Origin: Bacteroidales bacterium UBA6229
GTDB lineage: Bacteria > Bacteroidota > Bacteroidia > Bacteroidales > F082
Reading direction: 5' to 3'
Assembly: GCA_002440975.1 (NCBI GenBank)
Contig: DJWN01000005.1
Span: 10,088 to 30,060 of the forward strand
DNA length: 19,973 nt
Below are positions 7,307 through 15,493 of this stretch, in pieces. Under the pieces are notes generated by a model. The model saw nothing but the letters and a program-made list of their open reading frames with translations. It was not told where the DNA came from and did no database searches. The position numbers and the translations under genes were made by a program. The first letter of the stretch is position 1. Every line of letters starts with the position of its first letter.

Positions 7307-8824
7307 ATGTTGAAGAAGGCAGTATGTAACAACAAGTATAGTTCCTTGTTTTTTTGGGCGATTTTGGCTGTTTATTTGGTCGCTCTTGAGCAATTTCTGA
7401 CAAGTTTTATGCATCCTCAGGGCATTCATTTCATTCGTCAGACCGACAGCCTGTCATTTGCATCCAATTATTTTAGGTTTGATAATGGGTTTTTTAATCC
7501 ACAGGTGTATAACCTCAGTAGTGATAACGGGAACGCAGCGAATGAATTCCCGCTCTTATATTATCTTGTTTCTTTTATTTACAAACTGATTGGTGAGCAG
7601 GACTTTGTGTTAAGAATACTGAATCTTTCGATTAGTGTTACCGGTTTTTATGCCTTATATAGAATCATCGGGAGAATCGTCGGAGATTACTTTTATACTT
7701 TTTTCATTACCTTCATTTTGATAAGCTCGACAGCGTTTATGTACTACGCTAATAACTACTTACCCGATCCGGCAGCAGTGAGTTTTGCATTAATCGGTTG
7801 GTGGTTTTTCTATGTAGGCGTTCATTCGAAGCGGCAAACAGTTAGCTTGCCGTTGGCTTTTTTATTTTTTACACTGTCGTCATTGATTAAAGTTACCTAT
7901 TTGATCAATCCTGTTGCTGCTGTTTTGACTTATTCAATAGGCGTGTTTTATCATAAAATTGAACTAAATGGTGCAGTCAGGCATATTTATGTATGGCTGT
8001 ATTTCGCGCTCAATTTGTTGCTGGTTGGTTTGTGGTGGTTTGTTTTCGTTAAAGCATATAATAGTGCCAATAATGATTTTTATTTTCTAACCACTATCCG
8101 GCCAATATGGCGTATGAGCCCGAATGAACTGAATGTTGTAATTGATGCCATTAAAAGCTGGCGCAACGATTATTTTTATTTTAATACGTATTATTTGTTT
8201 GGTTTTTCGCTGACAGGTATATTTTTCGTGAAGCGTAAGGATTATTTTTTAATAAGCGTGGCAAGCCTCTTGTTGTTGGGGTCTGCTTTTTTTGTGTTGT
8301 TGTTTTTTGCGCAGTTTCGCGATCACGACTATTATTTTCTTGTTTTGTTTGTGCCTGTCGTTTTTACATTTGTGCTGTTGTTTAAAAGTCTTTTTCGAAG
8401 GTTCAGAAGATTATTTGATTCAATATACTTCAAAGTTTTCCTGTGTGTCTTTTGTTTGTTGGCCATGTTCGATACTACGGAGCGGCTGAAAAGCAGATAT
8501 GATAGGTCAAAAGACAAATTTTCGGAAGTAGGGTTTGTTTTAAAAGGATATGATTCGGTAATGGATAGTTTGGGGATTTTACAAGATGCAAAAGTTATAG
8601 TGTATCCTGATATGACTCGCAATGGCAGTCTTTATTTCCTTAAGCGAAAAGGTTGGACGCTTAGTCATCAGTCAGATGATATACCCAGGAAGATCAATCA
8701 GTTTATTGAAAAGGGAGCTGATTATCTTATAACGCTTCGCCCTGTAAAAGACATTAACCTGGATACGATCTATTTTGATAGTAAAGTCACTGTTTATAAA
8801 ACAAAAAAAACCGCCCCGGAATGA
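7307..8824 (+). CDS. multi-spanning membrane protein, GT-C glycosyltransferase-like
   Basis: A 505-residue integral membrane protein with roughly ten hydrophobic segments and a soluble C-terminal tail. After the first membrane segment comes a loop with RQTDSLSFA (44-52) and later NEFPLLYYL (79-87). The acidic residue in the first external loop and the E-x-P-x-x-Y element resemble the GT-C fold of the PMT_2/ArnT type, which moves a sugar from a polyprenyl-phosphate carrier to lipid or protein. Function and substrate are inferred; only the architecture is seen. The tail (about 395-505) could form a small extracytoplasmic domain. The gene is visibly richer in T, with many TTT codons, than its neighbours, which may reflect its hydrophobicity or transfer. 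Its last codons (KTKKTAPE) and stop lie inside a terminator hairpin of the convergent gene. Confidence 0.65.
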   Translation: MLKKAVCNNKYSSLFFWAILAVYLVALEQFLTSFMHPQGIHFIRQTDSLSFASNYFRFDNGFFNPQVYNLSSDNGNAANEFPLLYYLVSFIYKLIGEQDFVLRILNLSISVTGFYALYRIIGRIVGDYFYTFFITFILISSTAFMYYANNYLPDPAAVSFALIGWWFFYVGVHSKRQTVSLPLAFLFFTLSSLIKVTYLINPVAAVLTYSIGVFYHKIELNGAVRHIYVWLYFALNLLLVGLWWFVFVKAYNSANNDFYFLTTIRPIWRMSPNELNVVIDAIKSWRNDYFYFNTYYLFGFSLTGIFFVKRKDYFLISVASLLLLGSAFFVLLFFAQFRDHDYYFLVLFVPVVFTFVLLFKSLFRRFRRLFDSIYFKVFLCVFCLLAMFDTTERLKSRYDRSKDKFSEVGFVLKGYDSVMDSLGILQDAKVIVYPDMTRNGSLYFLKRKGWTLSHQSDDIPRKINQFIEKGADYLITLRPVKDINLDTIYFDSKVTVYKTKKTAPE

Positions 8825-8831
8825 GGCGGTT
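8803..8831 (-). terminator. intrinsic terminator of the MFS gene (- strand)
   Basis: AACCGCC at 8809-8815 pairs with GGCGGTT at 8825-8831 around a nine-base loop. Read on the - strand, the stem is followed by eight T residues (A-run at 8803-8810 on the + strand, the last two in the stem), a textbook terminator 21 bases after the MFS stop. The loop contains the TGA stop (8822-8824) of the opposing gene. On the + strand the stem is followed only by CAACTTTTA, so termination there would be weaker. Confidence 0.85.
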
Positions 8832-8851
8832 CAACTTTTAAATAAACAACA

Positions 8852-10270
8852 TTAAATACTTTTTTCCTGTTCGATCACAGCTTCTGCTTTTTCAGCAATA
8901 TTAGGTAGTTCGAGCCCGTAGCCTTTGCGTTTGTCTTCGGCTTTAAGCATGAGTGCCACAAAAATTGCCAATAAACCTGTAGCTGCAAAAACAATCATTG
9001 GGATTGTATAGTCATATATTGGTTTTCCGGCGGCATTGGTGCCCACGATACTGTATTTATCCAAAATCCAGCCGATCAGTAAGGGCATACCCATTAATCC
9101 CCAGTTTTGCACCCAAAAGATGAGTGCATAAGCTGTTCCTAATTGTTTTTCGGGGATTATTTTTGGCACAGAAGGCCACATGGCAGAAGGAACCAAAGAG
9201 AAGGTTACACCCAGGAAAAGAATCAGTGCAATGGCTACAAAATAATGATTGAAACCAGGAATGGCAAAAAATGTGTGAACCACCAACAGGAAGATTGATC
9301 CCAAAAGCATAATGGTAGCACCACGACCTTTTCGATCGTACAGGTTACCAAAAAGCGGAGTTAAAATAATTGTTCCAAAGGGTAGCAGGCTGGGTATGGC
9401 TCCTGCAAAAGCAGGATCAACACCGTATTTGTTTATCATCAGGTCAGTAGCATAATAAAGGAATGGAAAAACACCTGAATAGAATAATACGCAAAGCAGT
9501 GCTATCAACCAGAATCCTTTGTTTTTGATAATAAAGAAAATGTCACTCACTTTAAATTCTTCTTCCGGATCTGTTTTGTCTTTTATGCCTTCTGATTTTT
9601 CGAGCTTGCGATCCATAAAGGTGTACCAGATAAAGGCAACAAAACCTGCTACTAAAAGCCCTAAACCAAGCATCACAGGAGCTGAAATGGAGGGCATTTC
9701 CATCGTGCCAAACCAAACTGTAGCCATCGGGATTGGGAGCGAAAGTGCCAGGGCAGTACCCATACGGGCAGTGGCCATCTCGAGCCCCATAGCTAGTGCC
9801 AGTTCCTTTCCTTTAAACCACTTTACAATAACTTTGGAAACCGTAATTCCCGCAACTTCAACTCCTACACCAAAAATACCGAAGCCAAGTGCACCAATAG
9901 CTATCTGGGCTTTCAGGCCAAAAATATAAGCATCGGATGGAATCAGATTTTCGATGGCAGCATATTGTAGTGCTGTTCCAATTATCATGGTTAGGCTGGC
10001 ACCCAGACCTGTGAAACGAACACCCATTTTGTCGAGTATGAGACCGCCAAAGATGAGCATCAGGAAGAAAACATTAAACCAGCCATAAGCTGAGTTCCAA
10101 ATGCCAAAATCGCGGCTTGTCCATTCGAGATGCAGCTCAAGCAAGGGCTTAAGCGGTGAGATAACATAGTTGATGTAATAGCCGGTTAACATGGTAAACG
10201 ATACCACGGCCAGTGCTCCCCAGCGTGCGGCTTTGTTTTCTCTTAACGATTGGGTTATTGTTTCTGTCAT
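8852..10270 (-). CDS. MFS transporter resembling MFSD1
   Basis: A 472-residue protein with about twelve hydrophobic segments and two copies of the MFS loop 2-3 motif: GGLILDKMGVRF in the N-half and GNLYDRKGRGA in the C-half. The stretch LVPSAMWPSVPKIIPEKQLG, continuing TAYALIFWVQNWGL, closely recalls the eukaryotic MFSD1 signature (LWPSV..(V/I)PE.QLGTAYG...QN.GL), recognised from memory rather than by search. Animal MFSD1 is a lysosomal dipeptide transporter, so peptide transport is one hypothesis. Oxalate/formate-antiporter-like transport is another, and substrate is open. A cytoplasmic charged linker (KLEKSEGIKDKTDPEEE) separates the two halves. It lies 56 bases downstream of rsmG on the same strand, with its own candidate promoter and a strong terminator. 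Confidence 0.85.
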   Translation of the reverse strand: MTETITQSLRENKAARWGALAVVSFTMLTGYYINYVISPLKPLLELHLEWTSRDFGIWNSAYGWFNVFFLMLIFGGLILDKMGVRFTGLGASLTMIIGTALQYAAIENLIPSDAYIFGLKAQIAIGALGFGIFGVGVEVAGITVSKVIVKWFKGKELALAMGLEMATARMGTALALSLPIPMATVWFGTMEMPSISAPVMLGLGLLVAGFVAFIWYTFMDRKLEKSEGIKDKTDPEEEFKVSDIFFIIKNKGFWLIALLCVLFYSGVFPFLYYATDLMINKYGVDPAFAGAIPSLLPFGTIILTPLFGNLYDRKGRGATIMLLGSIFLLVVHTFFAIPGFNHYFVAIALILFLGVTFSLVPSAMWPSVPKIIPEKQLGTAYALIFWVQNWGLMGMPLLIGWILDKYSIVGTNAAGKPIYDYTIPMIVFAATGLLAIFVALMLKAEDKRKGYGLELPNIAEKAEAVIEQEKSI

Positions 10271-10295
10271 AATATGTGATTTTAATTAAGGATGG

Positions 10296-10326
10296 CTAAA
10301 TTAAAGAAAAATCAATTCTATCCAAA
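10296..10326 (-). promoter_or_regulatory. candidate promoter of the MFS gene
   Basis: On the - strand TTTG (10326-10323) is followed after exactly 19 bases by TAATTTAG (10303-10296), one mismatch from TAnnTTTG. It sits directly after the rsmG stop and 25 bases before the MFS ATG. It would let the transporter be expressed independently of rsmG. Confidence 0.35.
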
Positions 10327-10968
10327 TCACCTGATCGGAACCAGATGCAGAAGTTTTTTTGTTTCGAAAAATTCACCTTTAAAATCTGGTGCTAAAGGAA
10401 AAACACGGTATTTATAGTATTTACTGATTGCTTCAAGTTCTTCTTCCAACTCGCCTCCTTTCAGGTAGAGGATCCCATTCCGCAGGCTGTTGATTTGCTT
10501 TTTGTGAATTTTATTGCGCGTCCACTGCACAAAAGTTTCCAATCTTGTCACAGCACGGCTTATCACAAAGTCGAAGCTTTGACTGAGCTGTTCGGCTCTG
10601 ATTTGTTTTACTTCCACATTTTTCAGTTCGAGATTTTGAACCACATCTTCCACTATTTTCGTTTTTTTGCCAATGCTGTCGATCAGCAAAAACTGAACCT
10701 GCGGAAAACGAATTGCCAATGGAATTCCTGGGAAGCCGCCGCCTGTTCCAACATCCAGAATTTGTGTTCCGGGCTTAAAAGAGATATAGTGTGCAATTGT
10801 CATGCTATGCAGTACATGACGCTCGTAAAAGTGATCCATATCTTTGCGCGAAATCACATTGATTTGCGCATTCCATTCCGCATAAAGAGGCAGAAGTGCT
10901 TCATACTGTTCGCGTTGACGGGAAGATAGTTTTGGAAAATATTCAAATAAAGCTTCAGCTGTAGCCAT
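10327..10968 (-). CDS. rsmG: 16S rRNA (guanine-527-N7)-methyltransferase
   Basis: RsmG (GidB) methylates N7 of G527 in 16S rRNA using S-adenosylmethionine. The 213-residue product has the N-terminal helical part, the conserved WNAQINVISRKD (32-43) and HVLHSM (51-56). It has the SAM-binding loop LDVGTGGGFPGIP (71-83), an acidic residue D97 at the end of the next strand (FLLIDS), and the family's ISRAV (136-140). The frame extends eight codons upstream to a TTG at 10992, but that TTG overlaps the -7 promoter box, so the ATG at 10968 is preferred. It is divergent from the glucosaminidase gene and lies upstream of the MFS gene on the same strand. Confidence 0.95.
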   Translation of the reverse strand: MATAEALFEYFPKLSSRQREQYEALLPLYAEWNAQINVISRKDMDHFYERHVLHSMTIAHYISFKPGTQILDVGTGGGFPGIPLAIRFPQVQFLLIDSIGKKTKIVEDVVQNLELKNVEVKQIRAEQLSQSFDFVISRAVTRLETFVQWTRNKIHKKQINSLRNGILYLKGGELEEELEAISKYYKYRVFPLAPDFKGEFFETKKLLHLVPIR

Positions 10969-10989
10969 TTTTATTATTTCAGTAAGCTG

Positions 10990-11022
10990 CAAATGTAAGT
11001 TTTAGACCGATGTTAGTAACAA
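10990..11022 (-). promoter_or_regulatory. rsmG promoter
   Basis: On the - strand TACATTTG (10997-10990) matches TAnnTTTG exactly, and a TTG at 11022-11020 lies 22 bases upstream, within the range seen in the phylum. The predicted start of transcription is near 10983, about 15 bases before the ATG. Confidence 0.55.
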
Positions 11023-11052
11023 TCTTTTGTGAAAAACTACGTTTTGTAGCCG

Positions 11053-11082
11053 TTGGTCAAATTTATAGGTAGTCTATTTTTG
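11053..11082 (+). promoter_or_regulatory. promoter of the GH73 glucosaminidase gene
   Basis: TTG (11053-11055), a spacer of exactly 19 bases and TATTTTTG (11075-11082) form the best complete -33/-7 pair in the window. It points away from the rsmG promoter, giving a compact divergent control region of about 90 bases. Predicted transcription start is near 11089. Confidence 0.65.
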
Positions 11083-11097
11083 CATAAAACGAAGGCA

Positions 11098-12066
11098 TTG
11101 AAGTATTTTTCACTTTTTTTGGGTTTGGGCTTTTTTTTGTTAATGACATTTGCTGGGCACCCACTTTTGGCGCAGCAGAAGATCAGCACCGAAGAATACA
11201 TCAAAACTTATAAGGCTATTGCCATCGAAAAAATGCGGGAATATAAGATTCCTGCATCCATCACCCTGGCTCAGGGGATTTTAGAATCCGGAAGCGGAAA
11301 CAGCAACCTGGCACGTAAAGCTAACAACCACTTTGGAATTAAGTGTCATAAAGGCTGGACAGGTCGCACTTTTTATATGGATGATGATGAGAAGAATGAA
11401 TGTTTTCGTTCCTATCGAAAAGCAGAGGAATCGTATCACGATCATTCACTTTTTTTGACGCAAAGAGGCCGTTATGCTGATTTGTTTACACTCAAAATTA
11501 CAGATTACAAAGGCTGGGCCAAAGGGTTGAGTAAGGCCGGATATGCCACCAATCCACGCTATCCCGAATTGCTGATTCGTATCATCGAGCGTTACGATCT
11601 GGCTGCTTATGACAAAGAGGCATTGACAGGCAAGGCAGCAAAAAGACAAAAACCGGATGCCCCCCAGGTAAAGGTTACTGACATCCCGCCAAAGTTGGGC
11701 GAATTTGCCGTTGTAAACCAATCAGATCAGGGACGCTTCATTCATGAGAACAATGGCGTAAGGTTGATTTTTGCCAAAGAAGGCGATGATATAAGTTCGC
11801 TGACGAAAGAACTTCATATGTACAGCTGGCAGTTTTATAAGTATAACGATCTGCCAAAAGGTGATGCTTTAGAGGCCGGACAGATTGTTTATGTGCAAAA
11901 GAAAAAGCGCAAATCGAAAACGCATCATTATCATGCCCTGCAAAGTGGTGAAACGCTTTGGGATGTTTCGCAGCTGTATGGAATCAAACTGAAGCGGATT
12001 TATAAAATGAATGATTGGGACGAGACGTATCGACCGGCTATTGGAACTGCTGTTAAACTTCGCTAA
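11098..12066 (+). CDS. secreted glucosaminidase (GH73) with C-terminal LysM
   Basis: A peptidoglycan hydrolase that cleaves N-acetylglucosaminyl bonds. The 322-residue product starts with a signal peptide (MKYFSLFLGLGFFLLMTFAG, then HPLLAQQ). The GH73 domain (about 30-172) shows LAQGILESGSGNSNLA with probable catalytic E63, NNHFGIKCH, DDDEKNECFRSY, ESYHDHS and the ending WAKGLSKAGYATNP. A divergent LysM-like segment (about 215-265) precedes a clear LysM (about 280-322, YHALQSGETLWDVSQLYGI), which would hold it on the cell wall. The frame is open to a TTG at 11053, but that codon is the -33 box. The TTG at 11098 lies after the predicted transcript start, has GAAGG just upstream and gives a proper signal peptide. 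TTG starts are unusual, so the start is moderately certain. Confidence 0.9.
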   Translation: MKYFSLFLGLGFFLLMTFAGHPLLAQQKISTEEYIKTYKAIAIEKMREYKIPASITLAQGILESGSGNSNLARKANNHFGIKCHKGWTGRTFYMDDDEKNECFRSYRKAEESYHDHSLFLTQRGRYADLFTLKITDYKGWAKGLSKAGYATNPRYPELLIRIIERYDLAAYDKEALTGKAAKRQKPDAPQVKVTDIPPKLGEFAVVNQSDQGRFIHENNGVRLIFAKEGDDISSLTKELHMYSWQFYKYNDLPKGDALEAGQIVYVQKKKRKSKTHHYHALQSGETLWDVSQLYGIKLKRIYKMNDWDETYRPAIGTAVKLR

Positions 12067-15000
12067 TCAAGCCTTACAGGCAGGCAGACTGATAGAGAAT
12101 GTGCTGCCTGTTTCTGTTTCACTTTTTACGGAGATGCTTCCGTTGTTGGCTTCCATAAATTCTTTACACAATACCAGGCCAAGACCGGTGCCTTTTTCGT
12201 TCAGCGTACCATCATGCTTGTATTGTCCATCAATACTGAAGAGCTTGTCAAGGTTTTCAGTCTCGATACCGATCCCGTTATCAGTCACATGCAGTATTGT
12301 ATATGCTCCATTTTGTTGGCTGCTTAGTTGAATGAGGCCCCCAATGTGTGTGAATTTAATGGCATTTGAAATCAGATTTCGCACAACAGTGGATATGGTT
12401 TGATAATCAACAAAAACACAGGTATTCTCTGGAATGTCAGTAAGTAATCGAATTTTTTTTGATTTGGCATGTTCGGCTAAAAAGCCAATATTTTCATTTA
12501 CAATCTCATACAAATCCTGTTCGTGGAAATCTAATTTAAGCTGTTTTTGCTGTGAGCGGGCCCATCCCAGCAATGTTTCGAGTAACTTATAATTGTCATT
12601 TGCACTGTTGAACATTACTGCGGCAATATCTTTTTTCTCTTTATCACTGAGGTTTTCAAACTCATTTTTCAAAAGTTCTGTGAGATTTAACAGCGCACCA
12701 AAAGGATTTTTAAGATCGTGTGCGATGATGGTGAAAAACCGGTCTTTGGTGCTATTAGCGATTCTAAGTTCTTCTTCAGTTTGTTGCCTGATTTGGATTT
12801 CGGATTTCAGATTTGAGTTAGCCTCCAGAAGTTCGCGGGTTCGGGTGCTTATCTGTTTTTCCAAGGCTAATTTTTTACGTTCCAGATTACTAAGCCTCAG
12901 ACGATAAAATAAAATCAATAAAAATATGAGGACAACTATGGTGGTGATACTGAACCATGTAGTTAACCAAAAGGGTGGAGCAATGATGATCTTTAGCTGT
13001 GCGGGATTTTGGTTCCAGTAATTATCGTTGTTGGAAGCAATCACTTCAATAGTAAAGGTGCCATGCCCAAGCCGGATAATATCAATGCTGTTTTTGTTTT
13101 CGAGCATTTGCCATTCTTTCTGCAATTCTCTGATGCGAAAAGCATATTGGTTTTTTTTGGCCTTGTAGAAGTTTAGTGCTGCAAATTCTAGTCTAAACGA
13201 CTGATTATCATAATGTAAGTGTAATTGTTTTGTTTGGGTTATTGGAGGATCAAGGATTAGTCGTTTGTTACCGACCATCATATTGGTAAAAATCACTTCA
13301 GGAGGTGTGGTATTGTCTTTTAGTGATAAGGGATCAAAAATTGATACGCCATTTATTCCGCCAAAATACATCGTTCCATACTGGTCAACAAAGGAAGATC
13401 CATTGTTGAATTCATTGGCCTGCAGCCCGTCTTCACGCGTGTAATTGCGGAAAGATTTGTTTTCAGGATCAAAACAGCTTAAGCCTTCGTTGGTGCTTAT
13501 CCATAAGCGGCCTTTAGCATCACTTTCGATGCGATACACCACATCATTTACCAGTCCATTGGAAGTGGTATAAGTAGTAAAAGTCTGGGTGGTCTCGTTA
13601 AATCGGTTCAAGCCGCTTTCGGTTCCAATATAAATATCACCTGACCTGCTTTCGGTAACATAAAAAACATTGTTTGAGCTGATGCTGAAAGCATCTCTCT
13701 GGTTGTTTTTAAATGACCGGAACATCATATCATCATCTTTCATATAAGCCACTCCTCCACCAATACTTGCCAGCCAGGTGCGGCCTTTCGAATCCCGAAA
13801 TATACAACTTATTCTACCTTCGGGGATCGACATTTTATTATCCGGATTATGCCGGAAATGAACGGTTGTATTGGTTTTTGTGTTGAGAAGGTTTAGACCA
13901 GATTCGGTTCCGATCCAGAGTTCATCCTCGGTTTTGAAAAGCATGCTCATAACAAAATTACCCAATAATCTGTTTCTATCATTTGGTTGAATACTGTTAA
14001 GGTATTGAATGATATCACCGTTTTTTTTGTTCACCAAAGTTAGTCCGCCATTTTCGCGGCCCACCCAAAGCAGGTTTTTGTTCTTAGTATCAGGAAGTGT
14101 GATATAGGCAACATTGAGTTCGGGATTTTTCCAGATCGCATTACCTTCTTTGTCAAAGGCATTCATTCCGCCATATCCACCAACAAATAGATTTTGATTC
14201 TTATCAACAAAGATTGTACGAATACTTCTAAAATCAAGTCCTTTGGGATGACCGGGCTGATACATTAAATGCTTAAAACCTTTGCTCACGGGGAAATAAT
14301 AGCTCAAGCCATAACCATTACCACCAATCCAAACACCACCGTTCGAATCTGCAAAGATTGATTTTAAATTAGAGGAATTCACTCCAAAAGGGTTGTCAGG
14401 ACCATAACGGGTGTTATAAACTATTTGGCGTTGAAGGTCAAAAACCTGAAATCCATATTCGTTAGTAGCCCAAATAGCTGTGTCGCCAACCAGAGTGAGC
14501 TGTCGGGTGAATGCCAGTTCGTGAAAAACGGAGCCATGCTGTTCGAAATTAACTTTTGATAAAAGATTTTTCTCACGATCCAGTCTAAGTACATAATCAC
14601 CAAAAGTGGCAACCCAGATGTTTGACGAGTTATCTTTTAGAATGTAAAGAATTGTTCCTTTGTTTGTTGCGGCAGTAAGGTTTGACCTCACGTGATCGTA
14701 ACCGATTGGTGTGAAGGTATTAGATTTGGTTTTGTAATGTATTAATCCGCCATAGTCAGTGCCAATCCAAAAGTCTTCTCCTTCCGAAAGCAAACTGTAG
14801 ATATTTCCCACCTGAATTGAATCAATCATAAAGTCTTGCATATTCAAAAAGCGCATTCTTTTATCAATGAGGTCGATAATTATTATGCCTTTGTCGCTGC
14901 CGGCCAGTAACTTATTATTTTGATGATCTATTTCAATGCAAAATATTTTATCTCCAATATCAATTTCATCCTCTTCCTGAATAAAATGTTTCCAACTAAA

Positions 15001-15372
15001 AAACTTTTCGGTGATGGGGTTGAAGTAGGACAAGTTGTTTCCATATGTACCAATCCACAACCTGCCCGTTTCATCCTGATTGATAGCCAGAATATGATTG
15101 TTCGGAAGGCTGTTTGGATCTTCAAAATTGCGTCTGAAAACCGTAATCTCGTTGCCATCGTAACGGTTTAGTCCGTCTTTCGTCCCGAACCACATCAGGC
15201 CGTTGATATCCTGGTAGATGGCATTGACTGTTCCCTGACTTAGTCCTTCATTTTTTGAGAGGTGTTCAAAGCGATAATTTGGTTGGGCACTAACAATAAC
15301 CACACTGAAACCGCTCAACAGTATAAGCAGCAAATAGCTGAAATCCCAAACGTTTCGAAATGTGGTTAACAT
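12067..15372 (-). CDS. membrane sensor histidine kinase with propeller (HTCS-like, no regulator part)
   Basis: A 1101-residue protein. It has a signal peptide (about 1-29, ending VVIVSAQ), then about a dozen two-component-regulator-propeller blades of the pattern (L/I)W(I/V)GT..GL...(e.g. GLMWFGTKDGLNRYDG, ELWIGTESGLNLLN). A Y_Y_Y domain follows (about 710-798), a membrane helix (about 806-824), a coiled-coil linker, a HisKA dimerisation helix with IIAHDLKNP (phospho-acceptor H885) and an ATPase domain (N-box NLISNAIKF around 1003, DNGIG at 1031, GTGLGL at 1061-1066). The sensor would face the periplasm. Unlike Bacteroides hybrid regulators it ends after the ATPase domain, with no receiver or AraC-type DNA-binding domain, and no response regulator is adjacent. 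The ATG at 15372 is preferred to a TTG five codons upstream. It lies 121 bases after uvrA; its ligand is unknown. Confidence 0.9.
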   Translation of the reverse strand: MLTTFRNVWDFSYLLLILLSGFSVVIVSAQPNYRFEHLSKNEGLSQGTVNAIYQDINGLMWFGTKDGLNRYDGNEITVFRRNFEDPNSLPNNHILAINQDETGRLWIGTYGNNLSYFNPITEKFFSWKHFIQEEDEIDIGDKIFCIEIDHQNNKLLAGSDKGIIIIDLIDKRMRFLNMQDFMIDSIQVGNIYSLLSEGEDFWIGTDYGGLIHYKTKSNTFTPIGYDHVRSNLTAATNKGTILYILKDNSSNIWVATFGDYVLRLDREKNLLSKVNFEQHGSVFHELAFTRQLTLVGDTAIWATNEYGFQVFDLQRQIVYNTRYGPDNPFGVNSSNLKSIFADSNGGVWIGGNGYGLSYYFPVSKGFKHLMYQPGHPKGLDFRSIRTIFVDKNQNLFVGGYGGMNAFDKEGNAIWKNPELNVAYITLPDTKNKNLLWVGRENGGLTLVNKKNGDIIQYLNSIQPNDRNRLLGNFVMSMLFKTEDELWIGTESGLNLLNTKTNTTVHFRHNPDNKMSIPEGRISCIFRDSKGRTWLASIGGGVAYMKDDDMMFRSFKNNQRDAFSISSNNVFYVTESRSGDIYIGTESGLNRFNETTQTFTTYTTSNGLVNDVVYRIESDAKGRLWISTNEGLSCFDPENKSFRNYTREDGLQANEFNNGSSFVDQYGTMYFGGINGVSIFDPLSLKDNTTPPEVIFTNMMVGNKRLILDPPITQTKQLHLHYDNQSFRLEFAALNFYKAKKNQYAFRIRELQKEWQMLENKNSIDIIRLGHGTFTIEVIASNNDNYWNQNPAQLKIIIAPPFWLTTWFSITTIVVLIFLLILFYRLRLSNLERKKLALEKQISTRTRELLEANSNLKSEIQIRQQTEEELRIANSTKDRFFTIIAHDLKNPFGALLNLTELLKNEFENLSDKEKKDIAAVMFNSANDNYKLLETLLGWARSQQKQLKLDFHEQDLYEIVNENIGFLAEHAKSKKIRLLTDIPENTCVFVDYQTISTVVRNLISNAIKFTHIGGLIQLSSQQNGAYTILHVTDNGIGIETENLDKLFSIDGQYKHDGTLNEKGTGLGLVLCKEFMEANNGSISVKSETETGSTFSISLPACKA
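12076..12111 (+). terminator. possible terminator of the glucosaminidase gene inside the kinase 3' end
   Basis: ACAGGCAG (12076-12083) can pair with CTGCCTGT (12104-12111) around a 20-base loop, followed by the T-rich TTCTGTTTCACTTTTT. It starts 10 bases after the glucosaminidase stop and lies within the last codons of the opposing kinase gene. The loop is long and the T-run interrupted, so this is weak. Confidence 0.25.
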
Positions 15373-15493
15373 TGTGTTTGTTTGCAAATGCTTAAAACAA
15401 TGTGTTTAAAGCTTCTGCACGAAGTTAGGAAAACATTTTTTAAGAACCTTTATAAAAAGGCTACTTTTTTTTGGATTTCGTCTGTGTTTAGGA

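Noticed and set aside
9519..9929. 136-codon open frame on the + strand antisense to the MFS gene
   Set aside because: Its low-complexity Ser/Pro/Ala composition is typical of the complement of a membrane-protein gene.
10495..10929. 144-codon open frame on the + strand antisense to rsmG
   Set aside because: It lies wholly within the rsmG gene, which is certain; no independent support.
11053..11097. 15-residue extension of the glucosaminidase from a TTG at 11053
   Set aside because: The TTG is the -33 element of a good promoter, and the extension would bury the signal peptide behind 15 residues.
15445..15472. Small stem (AACCTTT/AAAGGCT) followed by eight T on the + strand, between uvrA and the kinase gene
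   Set aside because: Its orientation suits a + strand terminator but no + strand gene ends there, and on the - strand, where uvrA ends, no T-run follows. The stem also has an A-C mismatch on the + strand.
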